From Cycas panzhihuaensis (lineage: Eukaryota > Cycadophyta), in contig CM041465.1 in NCBI GenBank assembly GCA_023213395.1, positions 173,979,741-174,043,740 of the forward strand: DNA of 64,000 nt. The letters run 5' to 3'. Each line of letters opens with the position of its first letter. Position 1 is the first letter of the stretch. The position numbers were made by a program, and so were the translations under genes. Under the pieces are notes generated by a model that saw nothing but the letters and a program-made list of their open reading frames with translations, did not search any database and was not told where the DNA came from. This document shows positions 10,690-21,090 of the stretch, piece after piece.

Positions 10690-12245
10690 GATTTGCTTAA
10701 TGTTGATGAGCCTTCGAGTTCTGAGGAAGCCTACCAAGAGCAAAAATAGAGAACAACAACGAATGTTAAAATCCATGTTGTCAAGCAGAATAAAACTTAG
10801 AACCTAGTTGATTTACCAACAAGCAAATGGGCAATTGAATGCAGATGGGTCTACAAGACCAAATTTAGAACTGATAACTCAGTTGATAAATACAAAGCTA
10901 GATTGATAGCAAAGGGATTCAAGAAGGCAAAAGGCATCGATTACTAGGAGACATTCGCTCTAGTGGCCAAGTTGGTGACAATTAGACTAATACTAGTAAT
11001 CATTGCTCAATTCAAATGGAAATTACACCATCTTAATGTCAAGAGTGTCTTCCTCAATGGAAATCTTAAGGAGTTCTATATGGAGCAACCACCTAAATAT
11101 GTTACAAAGGGTAGTGAACACCTTTTGTGTCACTTGCAAAAAGCTTTGTATTACTTAAACCAGGTTCCAAGAGCCTAGTATTCCAAGATCGATCAGTATT
11201 TTTTGAATAGCAGGTTTAAGAAGTCATCATTTGATCCAAACCTATATCAAAGCTAAAGGTGAATAGTTAGCCATCTTTGTGGTTTTGTATGTGGATAATC
11301 TTATGATCACAAGTAATAATACGTTAACAATTGAAGACCTAAATAATCATCTCAAAAAAACATGTGAGATGACAGATCTTAGACTACAACATTACTTTTT
11401 GGGAGTGGAAGTGTGGTAAAAGCCTAGAAAAATCAACATTTCATAAGCTAAGTATGCATGGGAAATTCTAAAGAAATTTAGAATGGAAGACCATAAACCT
11501 ACCCCAACCTCCATGGAGACAAGCTTAAAATCAATAGCTCTAGATGATGGAGGCCAAATAGATGGCACAATGTCTAGGCAACTATTTGGTAGCTTAATAT
11601 ATTTGACCACCACTAGGCCTCATATATCATTTGCAATTGGTATGGTATTGAAGTTCATGGCAAAGCCAAAGCAAAGCCATTGAAAAGTTGGAAAGGATTT
11701 TTAGATATTTGTAGGGAACATTGCTCTATGGATTAGAGTTTAGCCATAACAACACTTTCAGGTTAAAAGGGTATTTAGATTCTAATCGGGTTGGATGTGT
11801 TAATAGTTGAAGGTCCACTTCAAAATATTGCTTCAATTTGGGTTTTGTTGTCATCACTTGGAGCAGCAAAAAGCAGTTAAATGTTACATTGTCATCTATT
11901 GAGGCAAAATATAAAGCTACAATTGTAGCGATTTGTGAAGCCATCTAGTTGAGACAAGCCCTTGGTGATCTATGACTTCATCAAAATGAAGCAACTATTT
12001 TGTACTGCAATAATCAAAGTACATTGAAAATTGCTAAGAGTTTGGTGTTCCATACTCACAACAAACACATTGAAGTGCATCATCATTCAACTGGGAGCAG
12101 ATCTAGAATAGAGAAGTTGGGCTCTTGTACAAGCCTACTAAAAAGCAATCGGCAAATATCTTTACCAAACCACTACCTAGGAACAAATTAGACAAATTCA
12201 AATTTTGTATTGGCATTAAAGCCAATTATGTAAACATTGAAGGGG
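10690..12245 (+). pseudogene. Copia-C reverse transcriptase-RNase H relic
   Basis: RVT_2-type reading is scattered over frames: CRWVYKTKF near 10850, KYKARLIAKGF near 10890, a stop in place of a sense codon at about 10946, then frame 10963-11178 (VTIRLILVIIAQF, LNVKSVFLNGNLKE, KALYYLNQVPRA). The catalytic box reads LYVDNL near 11290, so the second Asp is Asn. The 11483-11683 frame gives the connection (RQLFGSLIYLTTTRPHISFAIG). RNase H is visible from 11770 (SSIEAKYKA, then HNKHIEVHHH) with the terminal KPLPRNKLDKF. At least six stops or frameshifts make it inactive. Confidence 0.85.
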
Positions 12246-12464
12246 GTTATAAGAATTAATGTTTACATTGTGGGTCCTAATAGGTTAGTAGTGGGTCACT
12301 AGAATATTTGGTGACTTGTAGGGTCATCATTTAATTCAATGAGGAGTGTCAAAGTAGTTATAAGTCAATTATAAATTGTTACCATTCCCATTTAGTATGT
12401 ATGAGTATAATGGCATGTACATAGTATTGATAAATTTTTAACAATAGACCAATTCTACTTAACA
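12246..12464 (+). repeat. Copia-C probable 3' LTR
   Basis: It follows the polypurine tract at 12240-12245. The expected TG start is degraded (GTTATAAG). A plausible end is CTTAACA at 12464, just before sequence that reads as the Copia-D linker. With no partner LTR in the window the boundaries are an estimate. Confidence 0.4.
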
Positions 12465-12485
12465 TTTTTTTATTTCTAGTATTTT

Positions 12486-13520
12486 TTGCATTTCAATCCT
12501 AATGACTTATTCTCAGTTCTTAGTCAGGGTGCTAAGTTGGATGCGTCATTGACATATCATGCTGATAGAGTGTTGTCTAAGGAAGTCTTTTATCCATCAT
12601 TTCATGCAAGTTTGATTTTGCAGTCATCTACTTCTAGGAATGCAAGCCCAATTCAATCAAACAAAGAGCCTAATTCACAGAGGGAAGATGGATTGAGTAA
12701 TGAAGTTAATGAAGAACCATCACATGAAAAGAAATGTGCTACACCAAGTGCCTCAATGTCATTATGGGCCAAAAGGATTGTTGAAGAATTAGGTGTGACA
12801 ATGTAGAATTTAACAATAGACAAAGAACAAGGAGTTAGCATGCTAGTCAAGCCCTAATGGTCAACACCATAGACTCTCATTAACCCAATTCTCATGTTGA
12901 GGCAAAGGAGAATCTGAAATGGAGAACTATGATGGAGGAAGTGTATGGTTCCTTAATCAAGAACGCAACATGGATTCTAGTCTGATTACCTCCAATGATG
13001 AATCTTGTTGAATGCAAGTGGGTGTACAAGACTTTCACTCTAATAGTGAAATGGAAAAGTACAAAGCACGACTTGTAGCGCAAGGATACAAACATAGGTG
13101 AGGGATCAATTACGATGAGGCTGTCTCAAAGATAACAATGGTACGATTGATCCTTTCACTAGCAGCCAGATATGGATGGAAGATACATCAGATGGATATA
13201 AAGTTTGCATTTCTTAATGGAGATCTGCAGGAGGAAATTAATATGGTACAACCTCCTAAGTTCATTAAGGAAGGGCAAGAAGTGTTAGTGTATCAATTCA
13301 GAATATCTCTCCATGGTCTGAAGCAACCACCTCAAGTGTGATATTCAAAGATTGATGCTCGACTAAAGGAGGAAGGATTTGTTACAACTGATCTAGAACC
13401 AAATTTGTAGATCAAGCGAATTGCAACTTTTGTAGTGGTGATAGTGTTGTATTTGGATGATCTCTTCATTGCAGATGACAATCACAACACCATTGTTACT
13501 ATGAAAATAAGTTTGCATGA
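12486..13520 (+). pseudogene. Copia-D integrase-RT linker and RT N-terminal half
   Basis: Frame 12486-12806 is a Ser/Asn/Glu-rich stretch ending in SLWAKRIVEELGV, the kind of low-complexity linker found between integrase and RT in copia Pol. RT follows with stops: VECKWVYK near 13010, KYKARLVAQGYK near 13055, then frame 13138-13341 (RLILSLAARYGWKIHQMDIKF, FLNGDLQEEI). A stop follows LKQPPQV. The catalytic box is LYLDDL near 13449. The reading is cut at 13520 by the Copia-E LTR. RT would copy element RNA. It cannot be translated as it stands. Confidence 0.8.
13516..13520. repeat. Left target-site duplication of Copia-E (CATGA)
   Basis: CATGA here pairs with CACGA at 26642-26646, a 4-of-5 match. 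Removing one copy plus the element leaves the Copia-D RT frame continuous. Confidence 0.7.
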
Positions 13521-13601
13521 TGATAAACCTTATGTTTACATGTTAAGATTATGTACTTTAATTTTTATGTAATATGTGTACTTTTGTACTTTAGGGGTGA
13601 C

Positions 13602-13619
13602 TTATCACTTAAGTGATAA
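13602..13619. promoter_or_regulatory. Perfect 18-bp palindrome in Copia-E LTR
   Basis: TTATCACTTAAGTGATAA equals its own reverse complement. It is repeated at 26171-26188 and, extended to 20 bp, in the Copia-B LTR at 10446-10465. The core TCACTTAAGTGA also occurs in the LTRs of Copia-G and Copia-J. It lies about 180 bp upstream of the TATA box. A transcription-factor site is plausible but not shown. Confidence 0.6.
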
Positions 13620-13741
13620 AGTGCACACCCACATTCTTTCTAGTGACACAACGTTGTCACTAAAGGGTCAAATGGACCCTCATGCATTTTTGCTCACATG
13701 AGAGCCCAAAAGGACACATGTCCTACATGCAAGGCATGTAT

Positions 13742-13773
13742 CTTGGATGTTTGACACTTGTCAAACATCCAAG
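13742..13773. promoter_or_regulatory. Hairpin with 15-bp perfect arms upstream of the TATA box
   Basis: Arms CTTGGATGTTTGACA (13742-13756) and TGTCAAACATCCAAG (13759-13773) are separated by CT. The same structure is at 26311-26342, and an imperfect form is in the Copia-B LTR at 10283-10314. Confidence 0.65.
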
Positions 13774-13796
13774 GCCTTAGGTCTCTCATTTCACTC

Positions 13797-13804
13797 TATA
13801 TAAT
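13797..13804 (+). promoter_or_regulatory. Copia-E 5' LTR TATA box
   Basis: TATATAAT sits in a conserved block present in both LTRs (right copy 26366-26373) and, inverted, in Copia-B. Position and wording fit the U3 promoter of a copia LTR. Confidence 0.6.
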
Positions 13805-14076
13805 GAGACCTCTTCTCATTGTCTCAAAAGAGAGTTGGGCTGTATTGTTATCTTTGTCGGTTTGCTAATCAAAGCTGCTCATTCTTTGGAGGTTGGACCA
13901 ATTCCAACTCCACATATTGATATCATTTTCTCTTGCTCCTTCATTCATGTTTTGTCTCTTTGCTTTCTCTTTACCTTGAGATTATTATACTTGTTTGTAT
14001 TTCTGCAACTAGAACTAAAGTGATCCTAGTTTCTAAATCTAGGGACTGTTGAGGCCATCTAGCCTCTTTTCACATT

Positions 14077-14088
14077 TGGTATCAGAGC
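14077..14088 (+). other. Copia-E primer-binding site
   Basis: TGGTATCAGAGC, complementary to the 3' end of plant initiator tRNA-Met, a few bases after the LTR. Confidence 0.92.
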
Positions 14089-16660
14089 AAGAGGAGACTA
14101 GCTCCTACATTACATTTTGCAGCTACTCAAGGAGATATGGAGAAAGCCTACAAACACTTGGTGACGACCTTCGCACTCCAAAGGCGATCCAAGGTTTGCC
14201 TGAAGTTTTTTTTGCAACTTCAAGCTTTTGGAGATACATTTGCAGGCTGGAGCAAGCACATCTCAGATCTGAAAAAGAAATTTTAGACAAAGGGCACATT
14301 GAGTACAAAGATTCTTTGTTACAACAAAGGATTTTTTTTTTAAAATACTATTTTGTTGATATTTGCACTTAGATCTACAATTAAAAGTTGGTTTAAGCTC
14401 AGATCTGTTGTTCTTTTAGCACTAAGAACTCATTTTCAGTGATTTCCAGTGATTTTTAGTGCTGTCAAACATCCAATTTCTAAATAGGGTTTTAGTGTTG
14501 TTGCATCAGTTTCAGTTTCTAGTGCTGTGCAGGAGCAAACTTAACTTTTTTGTAAGACATCTAGTGTGTCCATCATAATCTCCTGCTGATATTCTGCAAC
14601 TTCACTGTGCAAAAGGGGTAACAAACCCAATTCATGGGATACAGCAGAACTATCTGCATATCGTAATGTGATGTACTGTGGCTTGAGTACAGCACAGATT
14701 ATTGTACATCACATATTATTGTATCAACTTTTCCTTCAAAGGCATTAGTAACTCGGACAGTAAGTTTTCAGGCTAGAGTACATTGTTTTCATGTGCTAGC
14801 ACTAGGCTACCATACTGAACACAAGTGATTACATTCTGTTCTGAAAATCAGTGCAGTCCTCTAGCCTGGTAATTCTGCCTGGTAAGTCTGCCTGGTAATT
14901 CTTCTAGCCTGGTAATTCTGCCTAGTAATTCTTCTAGCCTGGTAATTCTTCTAGCCTGGTAATTCTTCTAGCCTGGTAATTCTGCCTGGTAATTCTTCTA
15001 GCACAGTAATTACGCCTAGTAAGTGCACTGGTAAATCGGTCGATCCTCTAGCACAGTAATTCTTCTAGCACAGTAATTACTGCAGTAAGCACTGTAAATC
15101 GGTCGATCCTCTAGCTTAGTAATTGCACGGTAATTCTTCTCGACAAGTGTAAAAGTACGCTAAATTCACGTGATTATGAACTCTGCACTGTAAATACATG
15201 CATGCCTCTAGTAATTCAGTCTACCTTGGCTTGCAGTTATGAATTCTGGTTCTCTGCTTTTATGAAGTCTGTGCTGCTAAATTCAAGTGAAGTCATGCTG
15301 TGACTTTTATGCGTCAATTACATTGAAAGGAAGTGGCATCACACTCTGTAAACGGAGCTCTGGCACTACCAAGCTGAAAACGATCCTTTCCTAAAGGTTA
15401 TCTTCCTTTTTCAAGAAGCAAACTTATCATCAAAATCATTTGGAACAGCATTTCCCTTGTGGAGCTTCTGGGTTCCTGGTCATTGACCAGCAATCAAACT
15501 ATCCCTTTTGCAAGCTTGTCATTGTATCAGCCTGAGAAACGTTTTTGCTATTAACATGTTCTTTGACTATTCTGGCAATATCCAACAATCATCATCATCC
15601 ATGTTTCGGTAAGATATTTTTTTGTCAGCCTATGTTTGTTTTGGCTCTTAAAAGTTTTTACCACTTAGTTATTTTTTGAACAAGTCTTAATTGACTTTAA
15701 GTGAAGTGATTTCAAGTGTTTTTTTTTATATCAAAAAGTGATATTTATCACTAATTTTTAAACACTTTTAAGGCACCTTGCATGGTGACCTAATACCCTT
15801 AGAGGGTTCAAAACACTTGTACTTAATAAAAATCACTTCTTCTTTTGATCGTTGGGACTAATTTAAAGTCCCAACACTTGGTGCTTGATGTCCATTTTCA
15901 TGCAAGTGGTTCTCTTATCTTCAATTTTCAGCATTAAAAGGAACCCACTTGTATCTTCATCACAAGTTTTGCATTACTTCTTTTCAGTACTTAAGCCTCT
16001 TTTTCAAAAAGTACTTTGCAAAACTTATTGTAATCAAGCATTTGGTTTTTTACTTGAATCAACAAAGCACTACATTTTCATTAAAGTGCTCATTGTAAAA
16101 CACTATAAGTGTTCATATTGGTGTACTTACATTGCTTCCTCTTGAAGCCACTTTTATTGTAAAGCTTAATCAAAGCATTTTTCATAAGTACATTTTCCAA
16201 GCAAAAAGAAACCTAAGTTCACTTTAAAATCTGCTAAAAGAGACTTAAAATCTGTTGGAGAGGCTCGAAAAAGGTTCAAACCTTGCCTCTAAATTAACCT
16301 TAAGCTTGGTGCATTCCCTAGGGGACCAATAGGCCGTGCAGCTCGATTGCCACGACAATTAAGGTTGCTTGAGGGAAAGGAGGTTCAAAAAGGGTGTTAT
16401 TGGGTTGTGAATCCTGTGGAAAGCATGGTACGTCCATGCGGATCAGCCCTACCTGCCTTGTCCTAGATTTAACTTGGCCAACTATTGGATCTCCTCTATA
16501 AGATCAAGTTTGACCAACTCCATAGCCTAGTCCTCCACCCTCATCATTCCATTCGTTGTTGGATCTTCTAGTAAGATCGGAAGTTGGTTTCGTTAGAAGG
16601 TGGAACTTAAGCGGCAAAGCTTTGAGTTTCGTGTTATCTGCTAGCTTCAAGCTTTTATAA
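14089..16660 (+). other. Copia-E long 5' leader
   Basis: About 2.6 kb with no supported coding frame. The first 600 bp are unremarkable, a minisatellite-like block follows at 14863-15143, and the last 700 bp match the Copia-B leader by eye. Unusually long leaders are known in several plant retrotransposons; the role here is unknown. Confidence 0.6.
14863..15143 (+). repeat. Degenerate tandem repeat in Copia-E leader
   Basis: The unit is roughly TTCTAGCCTGGTAA (13-18 bp), present more than a dozen times. Later variants read AGCACAGTAATT. A longer word AAATCGGTCGATCCTCTAGC occurs twice (about 15032 and 15097), so a higher-order repeat was layered on the short one. Confidence 0.8.
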
Positions 16661-16669
16661 AGCTGAAAC

Positions 16670-17450
16670 ATGGTGCCATAAACATGCTAAATGCATGCAC
16701 CATTGATTAACCGGACAAGATAATTATCAAGAATGGAAGAGACTCACTCGAACTTGCTAATCATGAGCAATTTTGGAGTTATGTTTCTGGGAGATTACCT
16801 CGACCAGCACCTGTTACCAATGGAAATGTTACTGTGCAACCTGATGATGCTTTGCTTGCTGCTTGAAAAGCCAAAGATGAAATTGCTTTGGCATTCCTTC
16901 ACATGATTATTGATATGCATGTAGATCAGAATATTGCTGGTGCTAAAACCTCTAAGGAAGCTTGGGACACTTTGTCCTCATTGTATGAAAGGCGAGATCA
17001 AGCTCGCATTTTAATGGTTAAGGCAAAATTGTATTCTGTTAAGTTTGTCAAGCCCATGTCGGCTTTCCTTTCCTCCATCAAAGAGGTATGTAATGAACTG
17101 AATACACTTGGAAGTCTAGCTACAAGGGATGAATTGATCACATCCATAACCAAAGCCTTACTGAAGGACTACAATGGCTTCATTTCGTCCACTACAAGAG
17201 ATGGTTCTCTCAAAACTATGACATTCAACGAATTTGAAAGTCTGCTACTTCAAGAAGAACAAATCTACACTAAGGATAATGAGGAGGAACCATCTACATC
17301 AGGTGCATTCACGGCCAATTCAAAGGCCAAAGAGCAACCCAAACCTGCACTTTCAAAGCAGTTTGCGAACATGAACATTGGGTCTTCAAGGACCAATGTT
17401 ATATGTCATTATTGTGGCAAACACACATAGCACTGATTGTCGAGAAAAAG
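16670..17450 (+). pseudogene. Copia-E gag (UBN2-type)
   Basis: The start region (INMLNACTI reading near 16690) is broken by stops. Frame 16888-17430 is open for 180 codons and closely matches Copia-B gag (SKEAWDTLSSLYERRDQARI, KPMSAFLSSIKEVCNELN, LLQEEQIYTKDNEE). The zinc knuckle begins CHYCGK near 17406. A one-base shift then puts the remaining His and Cys (HSTDC) in another frame. Gag would package element RNA. The downstream frame 17403-17726 includes an RGG-type basic tract (GGQRGRGGFRGG) normally found at the gag C-terminus. Confidence 0.88.
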
Positions 17451-17639
17451 CAAGCGGATCTACGCCACGGCGGCGATCCGTCATCAAGATCGGCTGACGG
17501 CGACCACGTCGATGGTACCAGGCGGTTTGGCGGCAACAACGAAGCGGCAACCCCTCGACCAAATCGAGGTGCCTATCAAGGAGGTCAAAGAGGAAGGGGG
17601 GGTTTCAGAGGTGGCAATCAACGCCACTTTAATCGGTTG

Positions 17640-18060
17640 CAGATGAAGACAAATTGTTCTGTGCATATCAGACATCCAAGGTTGATGAAACTTGGATTAT
17701 TGATTCTGGAGCTTCACAACACATGACTGGAAGTGAAGAGCTCCTCACCAACATCAAGGAAGGCAAAGGTCAATCAGTGACCTTTGGGAATAATCAATCT
17801 GTCAAAATCTCAGGAGTAGGCACAATAACTCCATTTTCTTCTTCATCAAATCCTTCCTCCTCATTTCCCGATGGCAATGCCTATTTAATACCTTCAATGG
17901 ACAAAAATTTACTATCTGTTAGCAAGTTGGACAAGCAACAGATGAGTGTATTGTTCCAAAACGGGAAATGCATAATCAATGACAAAGAAGACCAAGTAGT
18001 AGCTGTTGGCTATGAGGATCAAGGCCTCTACAAGTTGGACGCAAATAATATAACACTTGA
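17640..18060 (+). pseudogene. Copia-E protease
   Basis: Frame 17654-18190 holds the retropepsin-like active site WIIDSGASQHMTG (Asp near 17702), followed by VKISGVGTI and the conserved segment AYLIPSMDKNLLSVSKL. The active-site triad D-S-G is intact and the frame is open through the domain, so this is the least damaged part of the element. It is out of frame with gag. It would process Gag-Pol within the particle. After about 18060 the same frame runs into out-of-phase integrase sequence. Confidence 0.85.
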
Positions 18061-19195
18061 TTACCTTTACTGGTTCCATTGTCACTCCTTACTTGTCCAA
18101 GATGCAACTTTGGCATCAACGTCTAGGCCGTTTGAGCTTAGACAATTTGAGGCAGATGATCAACAAGAACATGGTACATGGGCTTCCTAAGATTTATGAA
18201 ACGAAATGTCTTTGCGAAGCGTGCATTATGGGAACTCAGCATCGCTTGCCTTTCCCTAAAGGCAAAGCATGGCGTGCATCACATCCTCTGCAGCTAGTAC
18301 ATTCGGATTTGTGTGGACCTATGTCCACATCATCTTTTGGAGGAGCTTTGTATTACATCTCCTTCATTCATCACTTTTCTCACAAACTCTCCCTCTATTT
18401 CATCAAACACAAATCTCAACCATTTTCCAACTTCAAACAATTCAACCTTCAACTCCAAAATCACTCTCCCCATTCAATCAAAACATTCGAGACGAGATAA
18501 TGGAGGTGAATTTAGATGAAATGAATTCACCCAACACTGCAAGGATAACGGCATTCGGAGACAACTGACGATACCTCACACTCCTCAACAAAATGGAGTC
18601 TCCGAACGGATGAACAGAACTTTGGCCAATAAAGCCAAAGCTATGATGCATGCACAAGGACTCACTCGAGCTTACTGGGCAGAAGCATCTCACACAGCTG
18701 CCTATGTGGCCAATTGCAGTCCTACTACAGCAGTCACCAACATGACACTCGAGGAGGCATGGTCTGGCAAAAAGCCTACTGTCAGCCATTTGAGAACTTT
18801 TGGGTGAACTGCTTATATGCACATTCTCGATCAGCAAAGGAAGAAATTAGACAAGCATAGTCTGAAATGCATCTTTGTAGGTTATGCCATTCACAGCAAA
18901 GCCTACAAGTTGTATGATCCTATAGGGAAGAAAATGCATCTCTCAAGAGATGTCATCTTTGCTGAAGAAGATCACAAGGAGGTGCAAACAGCATCCATGC
19001 AACCTCCCATTGACAAAGCCAAGAAGATTGTTGAGGCCTTCCTTCCCTCTCAATCCTCTACACCATGTTCATCATCTGCACCAGCTGGACCGTCTACTTC
19101 AACTGAATTTGCTCCACTTGATCCAAGCTCATCTTCTGTTAACCAACCACTCAGACCAGAAGATCTTGAGGTTCAAGTAACTTTGATTCAAAAGT
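18057..19195 (+). pseudogene. Copia-E integrase
   Basis: Frame 18057-18500 has the GAG-pre-integrase zinc finger (LWHQRLGRLS, then CEACIMGTQHRLPF) and the first catalytic motif HSDLCGP. The second motif reads FIHHFS where FIDDFS is usual, so that Asp is lost. RDNGGE near 18490 holds a third conserved Asp in a different frame, and PQQNGVSERMN near 18585 keeps the catalytic Glu. Frame 18610-18807 continues (ARAYWAEA-type region), and 18817-19180 carries the C-terminal domain (DQQRKKLDKHSLKCIFVGY, LSRDVIFAEED). A stop near 18806 and several shifts break it. Confidence 0.88.
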
Positions 19196-19845
19196 TACCC
19201 AAATGGTACACACAAGCGATTCGGGCGGTCATATCATTGAAGGAAAACGTCCATCTAAATATCGTGACAAACCAATTATGCACTTATGGTGAAGTGCTTT
19301 GTGTTGATGAGCCTTCCACTTTTGAGGAGGCTTCTAAAAATGAAAATTGGAAGGCTGCCATGGATGAAGAAATCCATTCTATTGAAAAGAATGGCACTTG
19401 GAATTTGGTTGAAGTGCCTAAACACAAGCGAGCAATCGATTTGCAAATGGGTCTACATGACCAAATTCCATTCGATGGTTCACTTAAAAGCGTAAAGCAC
19501 GCCTTGTCGCAAAGGATTTAAACAAATGAAGGCATAGATTATGAAGAAACTTTTGCACCAGTGGCGAACATGAATACCATCAGACTTCTCTTGGCCTTAG
19601 TTGCTCAATGCAAATGGCCCGTTTACCAGATGGACGTGAAGAGCGCCTTTATTAATGGCGATCTTCAGGAAGAGGTGTATTTGGAGCAACCTCCCGGATA
19701 CAAAGTACAAGGCAAGGAGCATCTTGTATATCGCCTAAAAAAGGCATTATATGGCTTGAAGCAAGCTCCAAGGGCATGGTACTCGAAGATCGATGACTAC
19801 TTCTTGAGACATGGGTTTCATCGATCTACTTCAGATCCTAATCTG
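19196..19845 (+). pseudogene. Copia-E RT, N-terminal part (before Copia-F)
   Basis: The linker end (KLPKWYTQAIRA) leads to RVT_2: FEEASKNENWKAAMDEEIHS, NGTWNLVEVPKHKRA. Shifts occur near 19440 and 19470. Frame 19561-19851 then gives [41 protein letters not shown] and [20 protein letters not shown]. The reading is cut within SDPNL at 19845 by the Copia-F LTR and resumes in frame at 25094 when one copy of the duplication is set aside. Confidence 0.88.
19841..19845. repeat. Left target-site duplication of Copia-F (ATCTG)
   Basis: ATCTG pairs with ATTTG at 25089-25093, one C/T difference. The Copia-E RT frame is uninterrupted if one copy is counted. Confidence 0.8.
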
Positions 19846-20077
19846 TGTTGAAAAACAGAGCAAAGACAGAGTATAATTTAAACAGAGAAGAGAAGAGTAT
19901 GTATGTTTATTGAGATTCAATCTCCTTAAATATACATCAACAATGTGATGATTACAACCTCTAATGTAACCGATCGATGCAGGGGCCCAAGTGGCACAAT
20001 CTTACATTATGACTACATTTGAGGGTGGTCCTAACATGACCCCCTTTCTTACTTAGATAAAACATTACATCTCAACA
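19846..20077 (-). repeat. Copia-F 3' LTR (232 bp)
   Basis: Bounded by TGTTGA and CTCAACA. Versus the other LTR it carries an extra block of about 13 bases near its outer end (AAACAGAGCAAAG region) and a different short segment at about 19972-19990. The rest is nearly identical. Confidence 0.92.
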
Positions 20078-20084
20078 CCCCCTC

Positions 20085-21090
20085 TTAATGTTTTATCTCT
20101 AATAATCTTATTTTGTCTCTTAAATATTTGAGCCTTTCTCTTCCAAGAGGCTTTGTCAGAAGATCTGCAACTTGTTCAGCTGTGGGACAATATTCCAAGT
20201 CAATCTCTTTATTATGTACCTTTTCTCTTATGAAATGATGATGAACTTCAATATGCTTTGTTCTTGCATGTAGAATTGGATTTTTGGTCAACTTGATGGC
20301 ACTTTGATTGTCGCATTTCAAGGAGGTTGCTCCTTTTTCTTTGTTGATCCAAGTCAAGCGAAGTTGTCTTAACGAGATAGCTTCACGGGTTGCTAACGTG
20401 GCGCTTTGTATTACCTTACAGAGAAGAAAGCTCTGTAGGTTGTTTCTTACTACACCATGAGATTCTGTGAAGATCCTAAGAAAAACAATATCCTTTGGTG
20501 GATTTCCTTTGTTCTTTGTCACCACCCGGTCAGTCGCGATGCCACGATATTTCGATTGGGTACCCTTTTAAGTATACTAACTTGAGATCTCTTGTTCCTT
20601 TAAGATATCTTAAAACTCTTTTGCGGACTTGCCAATGTCTCAACTTTGGATTTTGCATGTATCGGATATTAGTCCCTTTGAGTAGGATATGTCGAACTGG
20701 TGGTCATCGGATAAATCGAGACTTCCAATCATTTGTCTATACAAGGTGACATCTACATCCTTTTCCATACTATCTGCTGTTAAGTCATAGTTTGTTTCCA
20801 TGGGCGTTGTACATGGATTGCAGTTCTCCATCTGAAATCGAACAAGCAGATTTTTGATATAGTTACTTTGGGACAAGGTTATATAGTTTTGATGCTGACC
20901 TACCTCCAATCCCAAGTAGTAATTTAGTGGACCCAAGTCTGTCATTTAAAATTTTTGCTGAAGTTGACTCTTGATGTCTCTAATTCCTCCTCCATCATTT
21001 CCAGTAAGAAGCATATCATCTACATAGACAACAATTATTGTTATCTTGTTGTTTGTTTTCCTTATGTAGAGACTGGAGTCGGAGTTGCAT
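20085..21090 (-). pseudogene. Copia-F RT C-terminal half and RNase H
   Basis: YVDDM is readable near 21025. Frame 20945-20640 follows with MTDLGPLNYYLGLEVGQ, LYRQMIGSL and the connection, broken near 20690. Frame 20525-20085 covers RNase H: ATREAISLRQL (Glu region), CDNQSAIKLTKNP (Asp), ARTKHIEVHHHFI and the C-terminal ADLLTKPLGRERLKYL. The frame stops just before the polypurine tract, as is usual in copia elements. A region around 20526-20640 is scrambled by shifts. It would degrade RNA in the RNA-DNA hybrid during cDNA synthesis. Confidence 0.85.

Larger units (their letters stand above)
10578..12464 (+). mobile_element. Copia-C: 3' half of a degraded copia element
   Basis: The sequence starts directly at the outer end of the Copia-B LTR with an integrase-RT linker (PKWYFETI-like reading), then RT-RNase H, a polypurine tract (AAGGGGG near 12240) and a probable 3' LTR. 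The 5' half is presumably left of the window, displaced by the Copia-B insertion. Confidence 0.7.
13521..14072 (+). repeat. Copia-E 5' LTR (552 bp)
   Basis: Starts TGATAAACC (the right copy has TGTTAAACC) and ends TTTTCA. A boundary two bases further, at CACA, is also possible because both copies share it. The TSD favours 14072. Contains an 18-bp perfect palindrome, a 15-bp-arm hairpin and a TATA box, listed separately. Confidence 0.92.

Noticed and set aside
13521-14074. Copia-E LTR of 554 bp ending at CACA
   Set aside because: Both LTRs share CACA, and the host RT is in frame either way, but only the 552-bp boundary gives a 5-bp target duplication.
14863-15143. CRISPR-like array
   Set aside because: Units are 13-18 bp, degenerate, with no unique spacers, and lie in a retrotransposon leader of a plant genome.
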